A program made the translations under genes and the position numbers. The notes under the pieces were generated by a model. That model was not told where the DNA came from. It made no database searches and saw only the letters and a list, made by a program, of their open reading frames with translations. Positions 51,028-60,483 of a stretch of DNA of 64,000 bases are shown here, in pieces (the stretch's first letter is position 1; each line of letters opens with the position of its first letter). This DNA comes from Bdellovibrio bacteriovorus. GTDB taxonomy: Bacteria > Bdellovibrionota > Bdellovibrionia > Bdellovibrionales > Bdellovibrionaceae. The stretch spans positions 186,001 to 250,000 of the forward strand of contig NZ_LUKE01000001.1 of NCBI RefSeq assembly GCF_001592735.1. The letters are read 5' to 3'.

Positions 51028-52632
51028 TTGAGCCGATCCTTATGCACCACCGGAAGTCTAGCTTTTCTTATGACTTTGACCGCTTGCGGAACATTGCCCG
51101 CTAACTCTAAGAAGAACCTCGCGGTGTCAAATCAAGCACGAAATATCTTTGCCCCCTCAATGACAGAAGACTTCAGCGATCGCATGCGGGCGGACTCGTT
51201 ATTTATTGAAGCTGACATATACAGCCGCGAAGGAAAATCCGCACGTGCCATTGAACTTTTTGAAAAAGTGGTCACCTTGGATCCAGCCCCTTACGTGCGC
51301 CTGCGTTTAGCGGCAGAATACTATAAAGTAAATAAAAATTCCGCGGCAATCGCTCATGCCGAAAAAGCCATCAAGCAAAACCCGCAAGATGTGGATGCGT
51401 ACATTCTTTTAGGCGGTTTGTATTCTGCAGATAAAAAAGACGACTTGGCGATAGCTCAATATAACCAAGCTTTGCACCTGGATCCAGAAAACGCAGAGGC
51501 GACACTTTCTTTAGGCTCTCTTTACACCCAACTTAAAGCCTATAAAAAAGCAGCGAAGCTATTCACCTCGCTTTTAAAAAACCCTGAATACAAAACCCCG
51601 CACCTTGCGCACTATAACTTAGGGCTGATGTATGCCCATCAAGGCGGCGCTAAGAATCAATCAGCAGCCATCCATGAATTTAAAAAGGCCTTAGAGTTGA
51701 GATCATGGCACACGGACTCTTTGACTTCACTTGCTAACATCTATTTAGAACAAGGGAATCAAGAGTTGGCACTTGAGATGTATGAGCGCCTGGAAGAAAA
51801 CTCAGACCTTTCTATCGAATCGCAAATGAAGATGGTGCTTATTTTAATCGAACAAAAACGATTTAATCTAGCCGCTACAAAACTGAAAGACATTGTGACT
51901 GAAAACCCCTCAGCCGATGGCGCTCGTTACTATTTAGCCGCGGTTCAAGAGCAAACCGGGGAACTGGATGAAGCCATTAAGAACTACATGAAAGTTTCTG
52001 CAAAAAGTGAGAACTTCAGCCAAGCTGTCGTGCATGCTGCTTATTTATTAAAAAGCATGGGTAAAATTAAACAGGCCCTGGTGATCACCGAAAAAGGCCT
52101 TAAAGCCAACGCCGATAAGCCGCAAGTTTATACCATGCACGCCTCCCTTTTAGGGGCTAAAGCGGATTATTTGGGGGCGGCAAAGATTCTTGAACAAGGT
52201 TTGACGAAGCATTCTCAAAATAGTGAGCTGCTGTTCCAATACGCCCTGGCCATGGATCGCTTAGGCAAAAAAAATGAGATGATGGCCCAAATGAAAAAGG
52301 TTTTAGAACTAGAACCAGATCACGTGCAAAGCATGAGCTATCTTGCGTATTCAATGGCGGAACTGAATCTGCAATTGCCCGAAGCAGAAAAGCTCGCTCG
52401 CCGGGCGGTGGAACTTCAACCTCAAGATGCTTATGTCTTAGACACATTAGGTTGGGTTTTATTTAAGCAAAATAAAGTAGCGAGTGCGATTGAAGTCCTA
52501 GAACAAGCCCATCAAGCGCAGCCGAACGCAAAAATTATTGCCGAGCACTTGGCACAAGCTTATGCCAAACAGGATTTGGCGGAAAAATCCGCAGCGATGT
52601 ATAAGATCGCCGCGGAGTTAAAACAGAATTAG
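51028..52632 (+). CDS. TPR-repeat lipoprotein, TTG start
   Basis: A 534-residue lipoprotein with an array of TPR repeats from residue about 50 to the end (units such as YILLGGLYSADKKDDLAIAQ and AYVLDTLGWVLFKQNKVASA). TTG at 51028 is chosen because AAGGAG ends 6-7 bp before it and it gives a proper signal with lipobox LTAC; an ATG 24 bp earlier has no ribosome site and would add charged residues before the hydrophobic core. It probably scaffolds an envelope complex. It follows the crt operon but has a separate 140-bp leader. Confidence 0.88.
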   Translation: MSRSLCTTGSLAFLMTLTACGTLPANSKKNLAVSNQARNIFAPSMTEDFSDRMRADSLFIEADIYSREGKSARAIELFEKVVTLDPAPYVRLRLAAEYYKVNKNSAAIAHAEKAIKQNPQDVDAYILLGGLYSADKKDDLAIAQYNQALHLDPENAEATLSLGSLYTQLKAYKKAAKLFTSLLKNPEYKTPHLAHYNLGLMYAHQGGAKNQSAAIHEFKKALELRSWHTDSLTSLANIYLEQGNQELALEMYERLEENSDLSIESQMKMVLILIEQKRFNLAATKLKDIVTENPSADGARYYLAAVQEQTGELDEAIKNYMKVSAKSENFSQAVVHAAYLLKSMGKIKQALVITEKGLKANADKPQVYTMHASLLGAKADYLGAAKILEQGLTKHSQNSELLFQYALAMDRLGKKNEMMAQMKKVLELEPDHVQSMSYLAYSMAELNLQLPEAEKLARRAVELQPQDAYVLDTLGWVLFKQNKVASAIEVLEQAHQAQPNAKIIAEHLAQAYAKQDLAEKSAAMYKIAAELKQN

Positions 52633-53019
52633 TTATTTTGTTTTAGGTTCGTCATATCCCATCATCCAACAAACGCCGTATTTGTCGGTGACCGAGCCAA
52701 AGTAGGAGCCCCAGAAAGTATTATCAGGCTTCATCTGGTCTTGGCCGCCTTCGCCAAGACTGGTGAAAAGCTCGTCGACTTCTTGACGGCTTTCGCAGTC
52801 GATATAAATTTGCGAATTGTTTCCTAAGCGATAGTCCTTGGAATCCCAATCTGAAGCCATGATCAAAAAAGAACCTTTTTGGACACTGGCATGCATAACT
52901 CTGTTTTCATCTTTTTCTGACGGAATAATCTTAGCCTCGGTCTTAAAACACTGAGCATAATGTTTGATGGCCTCTTTGCAGCTTCCATCAAACATCAAAT
53001 AAGGGGATGCGGTTTTCAT
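52633..53019 (-). CDS. VOC-family (PhnB/glyoxalase-like) protein
   Basis: A 128-residue protein starting at 53019, where AAGGACG precedes the ATG. The fold is read from YLMFDGSCKEAIKHYAQCF, VMHASVQKGSFLIMASDWDS, and the C-terminal WGSYFGSVTDKYGVCWMMGY, a pattern of PhnB-like 3-demethylubiquinone methyltransferase-like VOC proteins. The substrate is unknown. It abuts the TPR lipoprotein in convergent orientation and lies 23 bp after the oxidoreductase gene. Confidence 0.9.
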   Translation of the reverse strand: MKTASPYLMFDGSCKEAIKHYAQCFKTEAKIIPSEKDENRVMHASVQKGSFLIMASDWDSKDYRLGNNSQIYIDCESRQEVDELFTSLGEGGQDQMKPDNTFWGSYFGSVTDKYGVCWMMGYDEPKTK

Positions 53020-53042
53020 AACACGTCCTTTCCGCGTTTTAG

Positions 53043-54047
53043 TCATTCACTGACTTGGATGACTATTTTACCCCGGGCCCGGCCCGATTCGGAATACTCA
53101 ATCGCTTCTTGGCAATCTTTTAATGAAAACACGCGATCCACGGTGGGCTTGATCTTTCCTTGCATGATAAGGTTGCTAATCTGCATGAGCTGCTCGCCGT
53201 TAGATTTCATAAAAATAAATCGATAATGGGCCTGCGCCGCTTTTGCCTTCAAATTGGCCTTGAGACCCACCACTCCCAATATCAGGGTTTTAATAAAACC
53301 GAGCTGCAATTCTTGACCCGTGCGGTGATCTGGCGAGCCAGAGAGAGACACAATGAAACCGCCCGGCTTAATCACCGAGAAATCCTTCTCTAGCGAGTCA
53401 CCGCCCAGCGTATCAAAAATCATATCAAGATCTTGAACCACCTCGGTGAAATTTTGTTTTTTATAATCGATCACGTGATCCGCCCCTAAGGATTTCACGA
53501 AGTCGACGTTTTTGGTGCTAGTAGTGGTCCACACCTCAGCCCCTATGTGCTTCGCCAATTGAATGGCAAAGGTCCCAATCCCGCCAGAGCCTGCCTGAAT
53601 TAAAACCTTCTGCCCTGGTTTTAAATGTGCAACACCATACATGGCCTGCCAGCTGGTCAATCCCACCAGCGGGATGCTGGCCGCTTCATGAAAACCAATA
53701 TTCGCGGGCATCAAGGCGACATCAGATTCATCGATGGCGATAAACTCCGCAAAAGTTCCAATGCGCTCCGTGCGAGGCCTAGAAAAAACCCGATCACCTA
53801 TTTTAAACTTTTTAACCTGCGAGCCGATCTGGATCACTTCACCCGAACAATCATGACCTAATATTAATGGAAACTTTTCTTGTCGAATAAAGCGAACTTT
53901 TCCATCGCGCACTTTGAAATCAATCGGATTCACACTGGCTGATTTAATTTTTACTAAAACGTCCTGAGGTCCCACCGTCGGCATTGGAAAATCGCCGATT
54001 TTTAGTTTTTCTTCATGTCCATACTTTTCGATATAAGCAGCAATCAT
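53043..54047 (-). CDS. NADP-dependent quinone oxidoreductase (zinc-free MDR family)
   Basis: A 334-residue medium-chain dehydrogenase/reductase: N-terminal GroES-like part (PMPTVGPQDVLVKIKSASVN, LGHDCSGEVIQIG), then a nucleotide-binding motif (GQKVLIQAGSGGIGTFAIQL) and a DHVIDYKKQNF segment. Catalytic-zinc cysteines are absent, as in quinone oxidoreductases and enoyl reductases. It probably uses NADPH; the substrate is not clear. It may be cotranscribed with the VOC gene. Confidence 0.92.
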   Translation of the reverse strand: MIAAYIEKYGHEEKLKIGDFPMPTVGPQDVLVKIKSASVNPIDFKVRDGKVRFIRQEKFPLILGHDCSGEVIQIGSQVKKFKIGDRVFSRPRTERIGTFAEFIAIDESDVALMPANIGFHEAASIPLVGLTSWQAMYGVAHLKPGQKVLIQAGSGGIGTFAIQLAKHIGAEVWTTTSTKNVDFVKSLGADHVIDYKKQNFTEVVQDLDMIFDTLGGDSLEKDFSVIKPGGFIVSLSGSPDHRTGQELQLGFIKTLILGVVGLKANLKAKAAQAHYRFIFMKSNGEQLMQISNLIMQGKIKPTVDRVFSLKDCQEAIEYSESGRARGKIVIQVSE

Positions 54048-54224
54048 GCCTTATTATGCGCTTAGCATTTTGATTTAGTCACCGGCATTTCCAAGTGCTT
54101 AGTAACAATCAAAAGGGCTTAATTTGGCAGGCTGACTGTTCGCTGGACAGTCGACCCCACTTGAGACCCATTTTATTTGATCTAAAGCGGCCTAGGCCGG
54201 CACAGAGACTGCAATATATAGCGT

Positions 54225-55223
54225 ATGAAGCTAACGCGCACTATCTGCTTAAAAATCATAGTATTTTTCCAGTTTCTAAGTCTCGTAGCGTTTGCCGAGG
54301 CGCCGGTGTGTGCGGCCGTCTTTGACTCTGAAATATTTGGTCGCACTGTCTGGATTCAAAACCCAAGATCTGCCCCGAAGCTTTTCCCCTCAACTCCGCA
54401 CCTTCAATTTTCTGATTTCAACGTGAAAGTTGTCGGTGACCTTAGCTCGGGTAAAACTCCCCTGGTGCTGATTCATGGTGCGAACTCTTCGATGGAAACT
54501 TTTCTTCCCCAAGCTCAAAATTTTTATAAAGATCGCGCCGTGGTCCTTTATGACATGCGCGGATCAGGAAATACAAAAGAGCCCGGTGCTGGATATGACC
54601 TTAATGTCATGGCCGATGATTTACTAGTCGTGCTTGATGGATTAAAAATTCAAAAAGCCGTTTTACATGGCCACTCTGCGGGCGGCTCTACCGCCTTGTT
54701 ATTTGCCGCCCTTCATCCTTCCCGAGTCAAAGCACTCAGCCTTGAAGACGTCTCGGGTTTGCCTTATAAAGCACGACATGACCTAAACATGTATGACACA
54801 AGCTCGACCATTCAGTTCTTGCGTTCGATGAAGAGTTCTTACAGTTCGATAGAAAATCTTGTCGCCGATGCCTCGCTCATTTTAAAAGGCCGCCCTGCCC
54901 AGACCACCGATCATCTTTTAAAGAAAAGTCGAAGGGGGACTACATTTAGCCCTCACAAGGCCGCCAGCATTGAAGAGTTGATGCTGGATGTGGGAACTCG
55001 CGATCTTTCTGAGGCTTACACTCAATATAACGGTCCTATTTTAATCATGAAAGCGGAATACACTTCGAGATATTTAAGCGAAGAACACATCAAACGAATT
55101 CAGATTCTGAGGCCAAACGCAGAAATGGTCGTGATGACCCAATCAGGTCATTCCATTCATAACGACAATCCTGTTTTGTGGGAACGAGCATTGAAAGAAT
55201 TCGTCGAACGTGTTGCACCTTAG
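54225..55223 (+). CDS. Secreted alpha/beta hydrolase
   Basis: A 332-residue protein with a signal peptide (MKLTRTICLKIIVFFQFLSL to AEA). Hydrolase motifs: LVLIHGANSSMETF (oxyanion loop), YDMRGSGNTKEPG, nucleophile elbow GHSAGGS, and late His in MTQSGHSIHNDNP. It acts outside the cytoplasm on an unknown ester or amide. A second secreted hydrolase with little sequence similarity follows after 136 bp. Confidence 0.88.
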   Translation: MKLTRTICLKIIVFFQFLSLVAFAEAPVCAAVFDSEIFGRTVWIQNPRSAPKLFPSTPHLQFSDFNVKVVGDLSSGKTPLVLIHGANSSMETFLPQAQNFYKDRAVVLYDMRGSGNTKEPGAGYDLNVMADDLLVVLDGLKIQKAVLHGHSAGGSTALLFAALHPSRVKALSLEDVSGLPYKARHDLNMYDTSSTIQFLRSMKSSYSSIENLVADASLILKGRPAQTTDHLLKKSRRGTTFSPHKAASIEELMLDVGTRDLSEAYTQYNGPILIMKAEYTSRYLSEEHIKRIQILRPNAEMVVMTQSGHSIHNDNPVLWERALKEFVERVAP

Positions 55224-55359
55224 ATATCGACAGGTCCCATACTTTCCAAGTATGAGATTTCTCAATTCGCATCATAAACATTACATTATTTAATGTTGCC
55301 CTCTACTTTTTATTGTTTGTTTCCGTAAAGGAGTACGCTCTTAATATTTGGAGGCAAGC

Positions 55360-56379
55360 ATGAAGTATTGGTTCGTCTATTTAGCTCTTATCGTTTTCTC
55401 TTTGGACAGCGTTGCAGATCAAACGCTTTTCGTAAACGCGCAGCTGCGCTCAACGGCATCAGCGCAAATCAAAGTACAAATCTTAGAAAATCCCTCACCC
55501 GTGGGCAATGGAAAGAATGTCTTGGTGGTTCATGGCTTAGCCCACACGGGCAATGCGGTGAAGCCCCTGGCGCAAGCAATCTTTGCGGATGCTTCTTTAA
55601 AAAACAAAGTGGCTAATGTTATTGTTTTTGACCTTCCCGGCCATGGAGGCAGCTCGTTACCCCAAGGACTTTTATTTGGCCAGATGTCACTTGATGACTA
55701 TGCCAATACTTTTTTGTCGCTGCTGGGGGAACTGCATGATCTCAACATCAATGTTGATGCCGTGGTCGGACACAGCATGGGGGCGGTCATCGTGCAATTG
55801 GCTCAAACCAAACTTTTAGCTTTGGGCGCTGATCTTAAAAATGATTTTGGTGTCAATAACGTGGTCCTTTTGGCATCGACCATGCCTCGACAACTTCCAT
55901 GGGTGCTTGCAGATTCAGGACTCACGACTCTTTTAGCAATCCCAAATATTCGCCTGAGCCCTGAGCTTGGCACTTATGTGGACGTGCCGACTTTGCTTTG
56001 GCAGAACTTATGGTTCACCAATCGCCTTTATTTAATATATGCCCCGGGAACACCTTCGATCTCTAGCATTCATAACTTAGGTTATATTTCTAAAGAAGCC
56101 TTACAAGCCGCCGGCGAAGTCATTGGCCTTGTAGGATTTCATCGGGCGTCCATTCAGCAAGGGGCTTTTGCTTCGGCCAGCGGTCCAGATTTACGCCTAG
56201 TGGCGTTTAGCGAAGACCGAAACATCTCTGTCGGCGAAGAGCGAAACCTTTATCGATACTTAAGCAACGATCCCACCGATCACAAATTCACGGTGGTCAC
56301 CCGTTGGGACGCGGTTCATGATATGTTGATTTCAGCGCCGAAAGCTTTGATTTCTGCCGGCGCTTTTGCGGACTTTTAG
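55360..56379 (+). CDS. Secreted alpha/beta hydrolase
   Basis: A 339-residue protein. ATG at 55360 follows GGAGGCAAGC and gives the signal MKYWFVYLALIVFSLDSVAD. Motifs: VLVVHGLAHTGNAV, VFDLPGHGGSSLP, nucleophile elbow GHSMGAV, and C-terminal His in WDAVHDMLI. The lipase-like fold is clear; substrate unknown. The stop overlaps the convergent small gene at 56376. Confidence 0.88.
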   Translation: MKYWFVYLALIVFSLDSVADQTLFVNAQLRSTASAQIKVQILENPSPVGNGKNVLVVHGLAHTGNAVKPLAQAIFADASLKNKVANVIVFDLPGHGGSSLPQGLLFGQMSLDDYANTFLSLLGELHDLNINVDAVVGHSMGAVIVQLAQTKLLALGADLKNDFGVNNVVLLASTMPRQLPWVLADSGLTTLLAIPNIRLSPELGTYVDVPTLLWQNLWFTNRLYLIYAPGTPSISSIHNLGYISKEALQAAGEVIGLVGFHRASIQQGAFASASGPDLRLVAFSEDRNISVGEERNLYRYLSNDPTDHKFTVVTRWDAVHDMLISAPKALISAGAFADF

Positions 56380-56750
56380 CGCACCGGCGCGTAAGGATCC
56401 CAAATATAGGTGATGTCCTCTTCACCGAGTTTTAGTTGCATGTGGATCTTGCCGTCTTTTAAAACCACCGGGGTTTCACTGACGGCACCCATCTGCATAT
56501 CGGGATCTTTATCGCAGAAGTCGGCGTTACCCTCATGCACGGCCGTGATTGTTTGATGAAGCGTTTGGCCATCATAGGTATAGGTGGCCGTGCGTTCACA
56601 AAAACCCGGTTGATTCTTGCGATAATAATGCAAAACACTTTCGCTTTCAGAAAATTTAAACGTCATCATCAAATCCGGATTCGGGCGAGGTGCAGGAGTG
56701 TCGTGATAAATAATCGAAGTAAAAAGCCAAAGACCAATTAAAGAATTCAT
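56376..56750 (-). CDS. Small conserved-looking protein with signal-like N-terminus
   Basis: A 124-residue protein. The first 15 residues (MNSLIGLWLFTSIIYH) are hydrophobic and could be a signal, then a beta-rich domain with MMTFKFSESESVLHYYRKNQ and two Cys (FCERTATY, DFCDKDPD). The sequence recalls small lipocalin/DUF-type periplasmic proteins, but no family is assigned. It overlaps the thermolysin-like lipoprotein by 4 bp, so the two are coexpressed. Confidence 0.7.
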   Translation of the reverse strand: MNSLIGLWLFTSIIYHDTPAPRPNPDLMMTFKFSESESVLHYYRKNQPGFCERTATYTYDGQTLHQTITAVHEGNADFCDKDPDMQMGAVSETPVVLKDGKIHMQLKLGEEDITYIWDPYAPVR

Positions 56751-58099
56751 TGTGGCACCTCTCGGGTTTTTAAGATTTTTTGGATACTGTTCAATTCCTC
56801 AGGGGTGAGGTATTCAGTAAGAGCCGATCGCAACTCTTTTGCAAAGTCGGAAAACTGACTCAAAGGACTCATTCTTGAGAGCGTCTTTAAAGAAACTTTA
56901 AGAATTTTATCTTCTGGTAAAGCTTGACCCAGCTCCCATAAAAGACCGCTGACGATAAGACTGTCATTGTAAAGCCCCCCGGTCTTATCACGCCATTTTT
57001 TTGAATTTTCCAAAGTTCTTTTAAACTCTCCTTGCAGATAAGCATTTTCACCCAAGCGGGGGCGAGCCAAAAGATGAGCGGTGAAAAAATCCGCAAAGGC
57101 CTCATTCAGTGAACCGCCTTCACCTTCCGTGGGCAAATGCCCCACGAGGTCTATTAAGGCGTGAAAAATTTCATGCGAGACGATCGAAGGATCTTGAGGA
57201 ATTTTACTGTAAACAACATCGTCCCCCTCTCCTAAACGCACCTTACCTTGATAGTAAAAAGCGGCGTTGGTTTTTTCGGGGTACCCCACGTGCAGTTGAA
57301 CTTCTAAGGGCCGTTGCAAAGAAATACCCAGCTTATCCTGACACCAGTCAAGAACACGTTGCACGTAATAATAAACTTGCAACTGATCAAATCGTGCGTC
57401 GCTGGTGGGAAACTTTAATATTTCGTCAGATTCCGCAAAGTCCATCGGGTTTTGCGTGAAAATTGAAAATCGCTTGTTTGAAAGCGGGGGCGAAAAACTC
57501 AAGTCCCGCATGGACAGCTCTTTAAGTTCACTCAGCTTCGGCCCCTCGGGGTAAAGCACCGCGGGTCGTTCAAACCACCCGATTCCCAGTGGTTTTTTTT
57601 GGAGTATTTTAAAATCCTCACTGAAACGATACTCATAAGGACGGCCAGAATCCGGGAATCTTGTTACGACCCAAACAAGCTCTGGCTTTTGAGTGATCAA
57701 CGGTTTTAAAGACTCAAGATCTTCCGAACTTAAATAAGGATGTCTTTTTTTTAATTTTTTCCGGGCCTCGGCGACATCATTAAATTCTGCAAACGGCAAC
57801 GACTTCAACGCTAGGGGATTTGATAAATAGGCCGCCTGCACTGATAAGAGCTGCCCCTGTTGATGATTGATTTTTTTTACAAAACTTCCTTCAACAGCGA
57901 TGTCTTTGAAAGTCTGATAAGTGTATTCTTGAGTTTCGTTGAGCACCTGCAAAGTGCTCGGCAGCGGAGCTTCAATGGCGTTCATGAATTTTAGCTCGCG
58001 GATGTCATCACCCGCGTGCCATTGAACTTCTTTGAATTCTGATTTCGGCGAGCAGGCGACTAAAAAAGCCACCACCCCGCAGATTCCAAATATTTTCAT
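56747..58099 (-). CDS. Lipoprotein with thermolysin-like metalloprotease core
   Basis: A 450-residue lipoprotein: signal MKIFGICGVVAFLVAC with lipobox FLVAC. ATG at 58099 is preferred to a GTG 15 bp upstream because AAAAGGG lies in front. A gluzincin zinc site is present: His309-Glu310-x-x-His313 (HEIFH), and Glu333 in SLNEAFADFF, the same 20-residue spacing as in thermolysin (M4). The rest of the chain (about residues 1-280) is not recognised. It likely cleaves peptides at the cell surface or periplasm. Confidence 0.82.
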   Translation of the reverse strand: MKIFGICGVVAFLVACSPKSEFKEVQWHAGDDIRELKFMNAIEAPLPSTLQVLNETQEYTYQTFKDIAVEGSFVKKINHQQGQLLSVQAAYLSNPLALKSLPFAEFNDVAEARKKLKKRHPYLSSEDLESLKPLITQKPELVWVVTRFPDSGRPYEYRFSEDFKILQKKPLGIGWFERPAVLYPEGPKLSELKELSMRDLSFSPPLSNKRFSIFTQNPMDFAESDEILKFPTSDARFDQLQVYYYVQRVLDWCQDKLGISLQRPLEVQLHVGYPEKTNAAFYYQGKVRLGEGDDVVYSKIPQDPSIVSHEIFHALIDLVGHLPTEGEGGSLNEAFADFFTAHLLARPRLGENAYLQGEFKRTLENSKKWRDKTGGLYNDSLIVSGLLWELGQALPEDKILKVSLKTLSRMSPLSQFSDFAKELRSALTEYLTPEELNSIQKILKTREVPQ

Positions 58100-58148
58100 A
58101 GAAACCCTTTTCACTTAAGCTTCCAGAAACTCACTAAGCACTATGATG

Positions 58149-58556
58149 TTACTCAATTTTCAAAGTTTTTTCGATGTAAGTGCCGTCGCCATTCAAGAAA
58201 CGCAAAGTGTGCTCACCAGAAGCAAATTTACCCAAACGCACTTCACTTTGGAATGGAACTAAGACCATGATACACATTCCTTGACTCACTTGAGCAATGG
58301 ATTTGACCTCATGATGAAAGGCATCGGTGTGCGAAACTTCGGCACGTCCCCATTTATAGCAACCGCTTGGAAAAATCCCATTTACGATCACAAAAGCATC
58401 AGAGTTTGAGTCAAAACCGCCCGGCACGTAAACAGAGTTCACGCCAATTTGCATTTCTTTTGCTGGGGGTTGTTGAGCCGGTGGCTGACCTTGATTGGCT
58501 AAAGCCGGAGCAGATAGACACAAGGATGCAAGTACCGCAACGATGATGGTTTTCAT
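58149..58556 (-). CDS. Secreted protein of unknown function
   Basis: A 135-residue protein with a signal peptide (MKTIIVAVLASLCLSAPALA). The mature N-terminus is Gln/Pro-rich (NQGQPPAQQPPAKEMQIGVN), followed by a beta-rich domain with two Cys (SGCYKWG, GMCIMVLVPF). No family was recognised. GGAGAT precedes the start. Confidence 0.75.
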   Translation of the reverse strand: MKTIIVAVLASLCLSAPALANQGQPPAQQPPAKEMQIGVNSVYVPGGFDSNSDAFVIVNGIFPSGCYKWGRAEVSHTDAFHHEVKSIAQVSQGMCIMVLVPFQSEVRLGKFASGEHTLRFLNGDGTYIEKTLKIE

Positions 58557-58759
58557 AAAGATCTCCTTATCTCAATGATGATTAACAAATTTTTTTACGA
58601 CGTCGGCGACTTCGTATTTTGAAAAAGAACAGAAAGCAAAGCAGGTGCCATCACGAGGCACCAGTAGATTTGATTTAATTGATCTGGTCGGGTCGAAAAT
58701 CCCGATGATGAAAACTTTTGAGGCACAACGGTATAGGCAACTCGGCGCGGCAGTTTTTT

Positions 58760-59113
58760 CTACGTGTATAAGTAGGCCAAAAAAATAAGAACGAACTGCA
58801 ATGGCAGACGCGCAATAATAATCAGGTTAGGAATTTTACGAAACACGGTGTTTCGTTCCTGATACATATAAATGTGGACTGAAAAAAATATGATCAGCAT
58901 AAAGATGAGACTCCACGCCGCAAAGGATCGGGCTGGAGGCCACAATAACAAGGCTCCGAAAACGATTTCGGCCAAACCGCTAAGATAAATCATGCGTTTG
59001 GGCCCGGGGATGTAAGGGGGCATCATCGGCATATAAAAACCCGGAGCGCGGAAGTGGTTCAGCCCCGCTAAGATATAAAATGCCGACATCATATAAAGCA
59101 GAATCATTCCCAC
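58760..59113 (-). CDS. DoxX-like small membrane protein
   Basis: A 117-residue protein with four transmembrane helices: MILLYMMSAFYILAGLNHFR, MIYLSGLAEIVFGALLLWP, SFAAWSLIFMLIIFFSVHIY, and a C-terminal helix. The NHFR...G motif and length fit the DoxX/DUF417-like group of unknown function. GTG at 59113 has a good GAGGTGA site; an ATG six bases further in is also possible. Confidence 0.82.
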   Translation of the reverse strand: MGMILLYMMSAFYILAGLNHFRAPGFYMPMMPPYIPGPKRMIYLSGLAEIVFGALLLWPPARSFAAWSLIFMLIIFFSVHIYMYQERNTVFRKIPNLIIIARLPLQFVLIFLAYLYT

Positions 59114-59165
59114 TAAAGCTCACCTCTTTTTTAAAGGTGACGGCCATTTCTTATTCCGTCAAGGC

Positions 59166-59639
59166 ATGGTATACGATTCTTGGATGAAGAAATTTAAAGA
59201 AGTCGTTCTTAACCAGCTTACCCAAGGTGTCAGCCCGCACAGTCTGGCCCTGAGCTGCGCTTTGGCTGTGGCCCTAGCCACCTTCCCCGCGTTTGGCGTG
59301 ACGACCATCATTATCTTCTTCACCGCTTTGTATTTGAACTTAAATCAGCCCATCATGCAGGCCTTAAATTACGCCATGACTCCCGTGCATCTCTTGATGC
59401 TGCCGATCTTTTTAAGAATTGGTGAATGGATTTTAGGGGAACCGCCGGTCCCGATTAATCCCGTAAAGATCGTCAGTGATTTTAACGGGGATTGGGGTTT
59501 GTTTTTCTCTCAATACGGTATGGCCGCCCTGCATGCGATGTTAGCATGGGCCTTGATAGCCCCTATCGCCGGGATTATCATTTTCTATTCGTTAAGACCG
59601 CTCTTTGAAAGGATTCAAAGAAGATACCGCTTACGTTAA
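59166..59639 (+). CDS. DUF2062 membrane protein
   Basis: A 157-residue protein with three hydrophobic segments and the DUF2062 signature: QGVSPHSLALSCALAVALAT, FPAFGVTTIIIFFTALYLNL and NYAMTPVHLLMLPIFLRIGE. The function is unknown. ATG at 59166 or the internal one at 59184 are both usable. Its stop overlaps the ribosome site of the DUF1295 gene, so coupling is likely. Confidence 0.85.
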   Translation: MVYDSWMKKFKEVVLNQLTQGVSPHSLALSCALAVALATFPAFGVTTIIIFFTALYLNLNQPIMQALNYAMTPVHLLMLPIFLRIGEWILGEPPVPINPVKIVSDFNGDWGLFFSQYGMAALHAMLAWALIAPIAGIIIFYSLRPLFERIQRRYRLR

Positions 59640-59649
59640 GGAGTTTTTT

Positions 59650-60435
59650 GTGGGGGCTTACATCGGGGCTATTTTAGCCGTCGCCATTTTAATGCATGCC
59701 ACTTTTCTGATCGCTTGGCGTATACGCCGCAATGACTTAGCCGACATCGTCTGGGGACCCGGCTTTATGGTCGTCGCCTTGGGCGCAATGCTGGGCCAAT
59801 ATCAAGCCACCGGCGAACTTGCCCTTCATTTTCGCGAAGCCGTGCTTCTAGGATGCGTGAGCCTGTGGGCTGTGCGCTTATTTTATCACATCGGATTTCG
59901 GGCTTTAAAAAAGTCTGAAGACATTCGCTATCACAATTGGCGCATCGCCTGGGGCAAGACCTGGGTGTGGCGATCTTACTTACAAGTTTTTGTTTTGCAG
60001 GGAATTATCATGCTGATCATTTCACTACCCATTATCTGGGTCGTTCGCCACGCCCCTTCGCCGGCTGACTTTAGCGTGTTCTTAGGGGCCGCGATTTGGG
60101 TGTTTGGATTTCTTTTTGAAAGTGTCGGCGATGCTCAGCTTAAAAAATTTAAAGCCGATAAAAGCAATAAAGGCAAAATCATGGATCGCGGTTTATGGAG
60201 CTGGACACGTCACCCTAACTATTTTGGCGAGGTCACTCAGTGGTGGGGGATTTTTGTGATGGTGGCTTTGTTGCCTGCGGGATGGATCACCGTCATCTCT
60301 CCCCTTGCCATCACCTATTTGATCCTTAAAGTTTCAGGCGTCCCGATGTTAGAAGAGCTTATGAAAGATCGCCCCGGGTTTTCGGAATACGCCCGCAAAA
60401 CATCCAAGTTTTTTCCCTTACCACCAAAGCCTTAA
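59650..60435 (+). CDS. DUF1295 (steroid 5-alpha reductase C-terminal-like) membrane protein
   Basis: A 261-residue multi-pass membrane protein. GTG at 59650 is chosen because AAGGAG lies 7 bp upstream and the reading frame before it overlaps the DUF2062 gene. The C-terminal signature is clear: GDAQLKKFKADK, DRGLWSWTRHPNYFGEVTQW and GVPMLEELMKDRPGFSEYAR. Members may be lipid reductases or methyltransferases. A terminator follows. Confidence 0.9.
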   Translation: MGAYIGAILAVAILMHATFLIAWRIRRNDLADIVWGPGFMVVALGAMLGQYQATGELALHFREAVLLGCVSLWAVRLFYHIGFRALKKSEDIRYHNWRIAWGKTWVWRSYLQVFVLQGIIMLIISLPIIWVVRHAPSPADFSVFLGAAIWVFGFLFESVGDAQLKKFKADKSNKGKIMDRGLWSWTRHPNYFGEVTQWWGIFVMVALLPAGWITVISPLAITYLILKVSGVPMLEELMKDRPGFSEYARKTSKFFPLPPKP

Positions 60436-60440
60436 ATAAA

Positions 60441-60463
60441 AAAACCGCCTTTCGGCGGTTTTT
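60441..60463. terminator. Intrinsic terminator
   Basis: AAAACCGCC, TTTC loop, GGCGGTTTTT. Flanked by A and T runs, it works for both convergent genes (DUF1295 and the Gly/Lys-rich protein at 60484). Confidence 0.92.
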
Positions 60464-60483
60464 CGTTTCTTCGCACTTCTATA

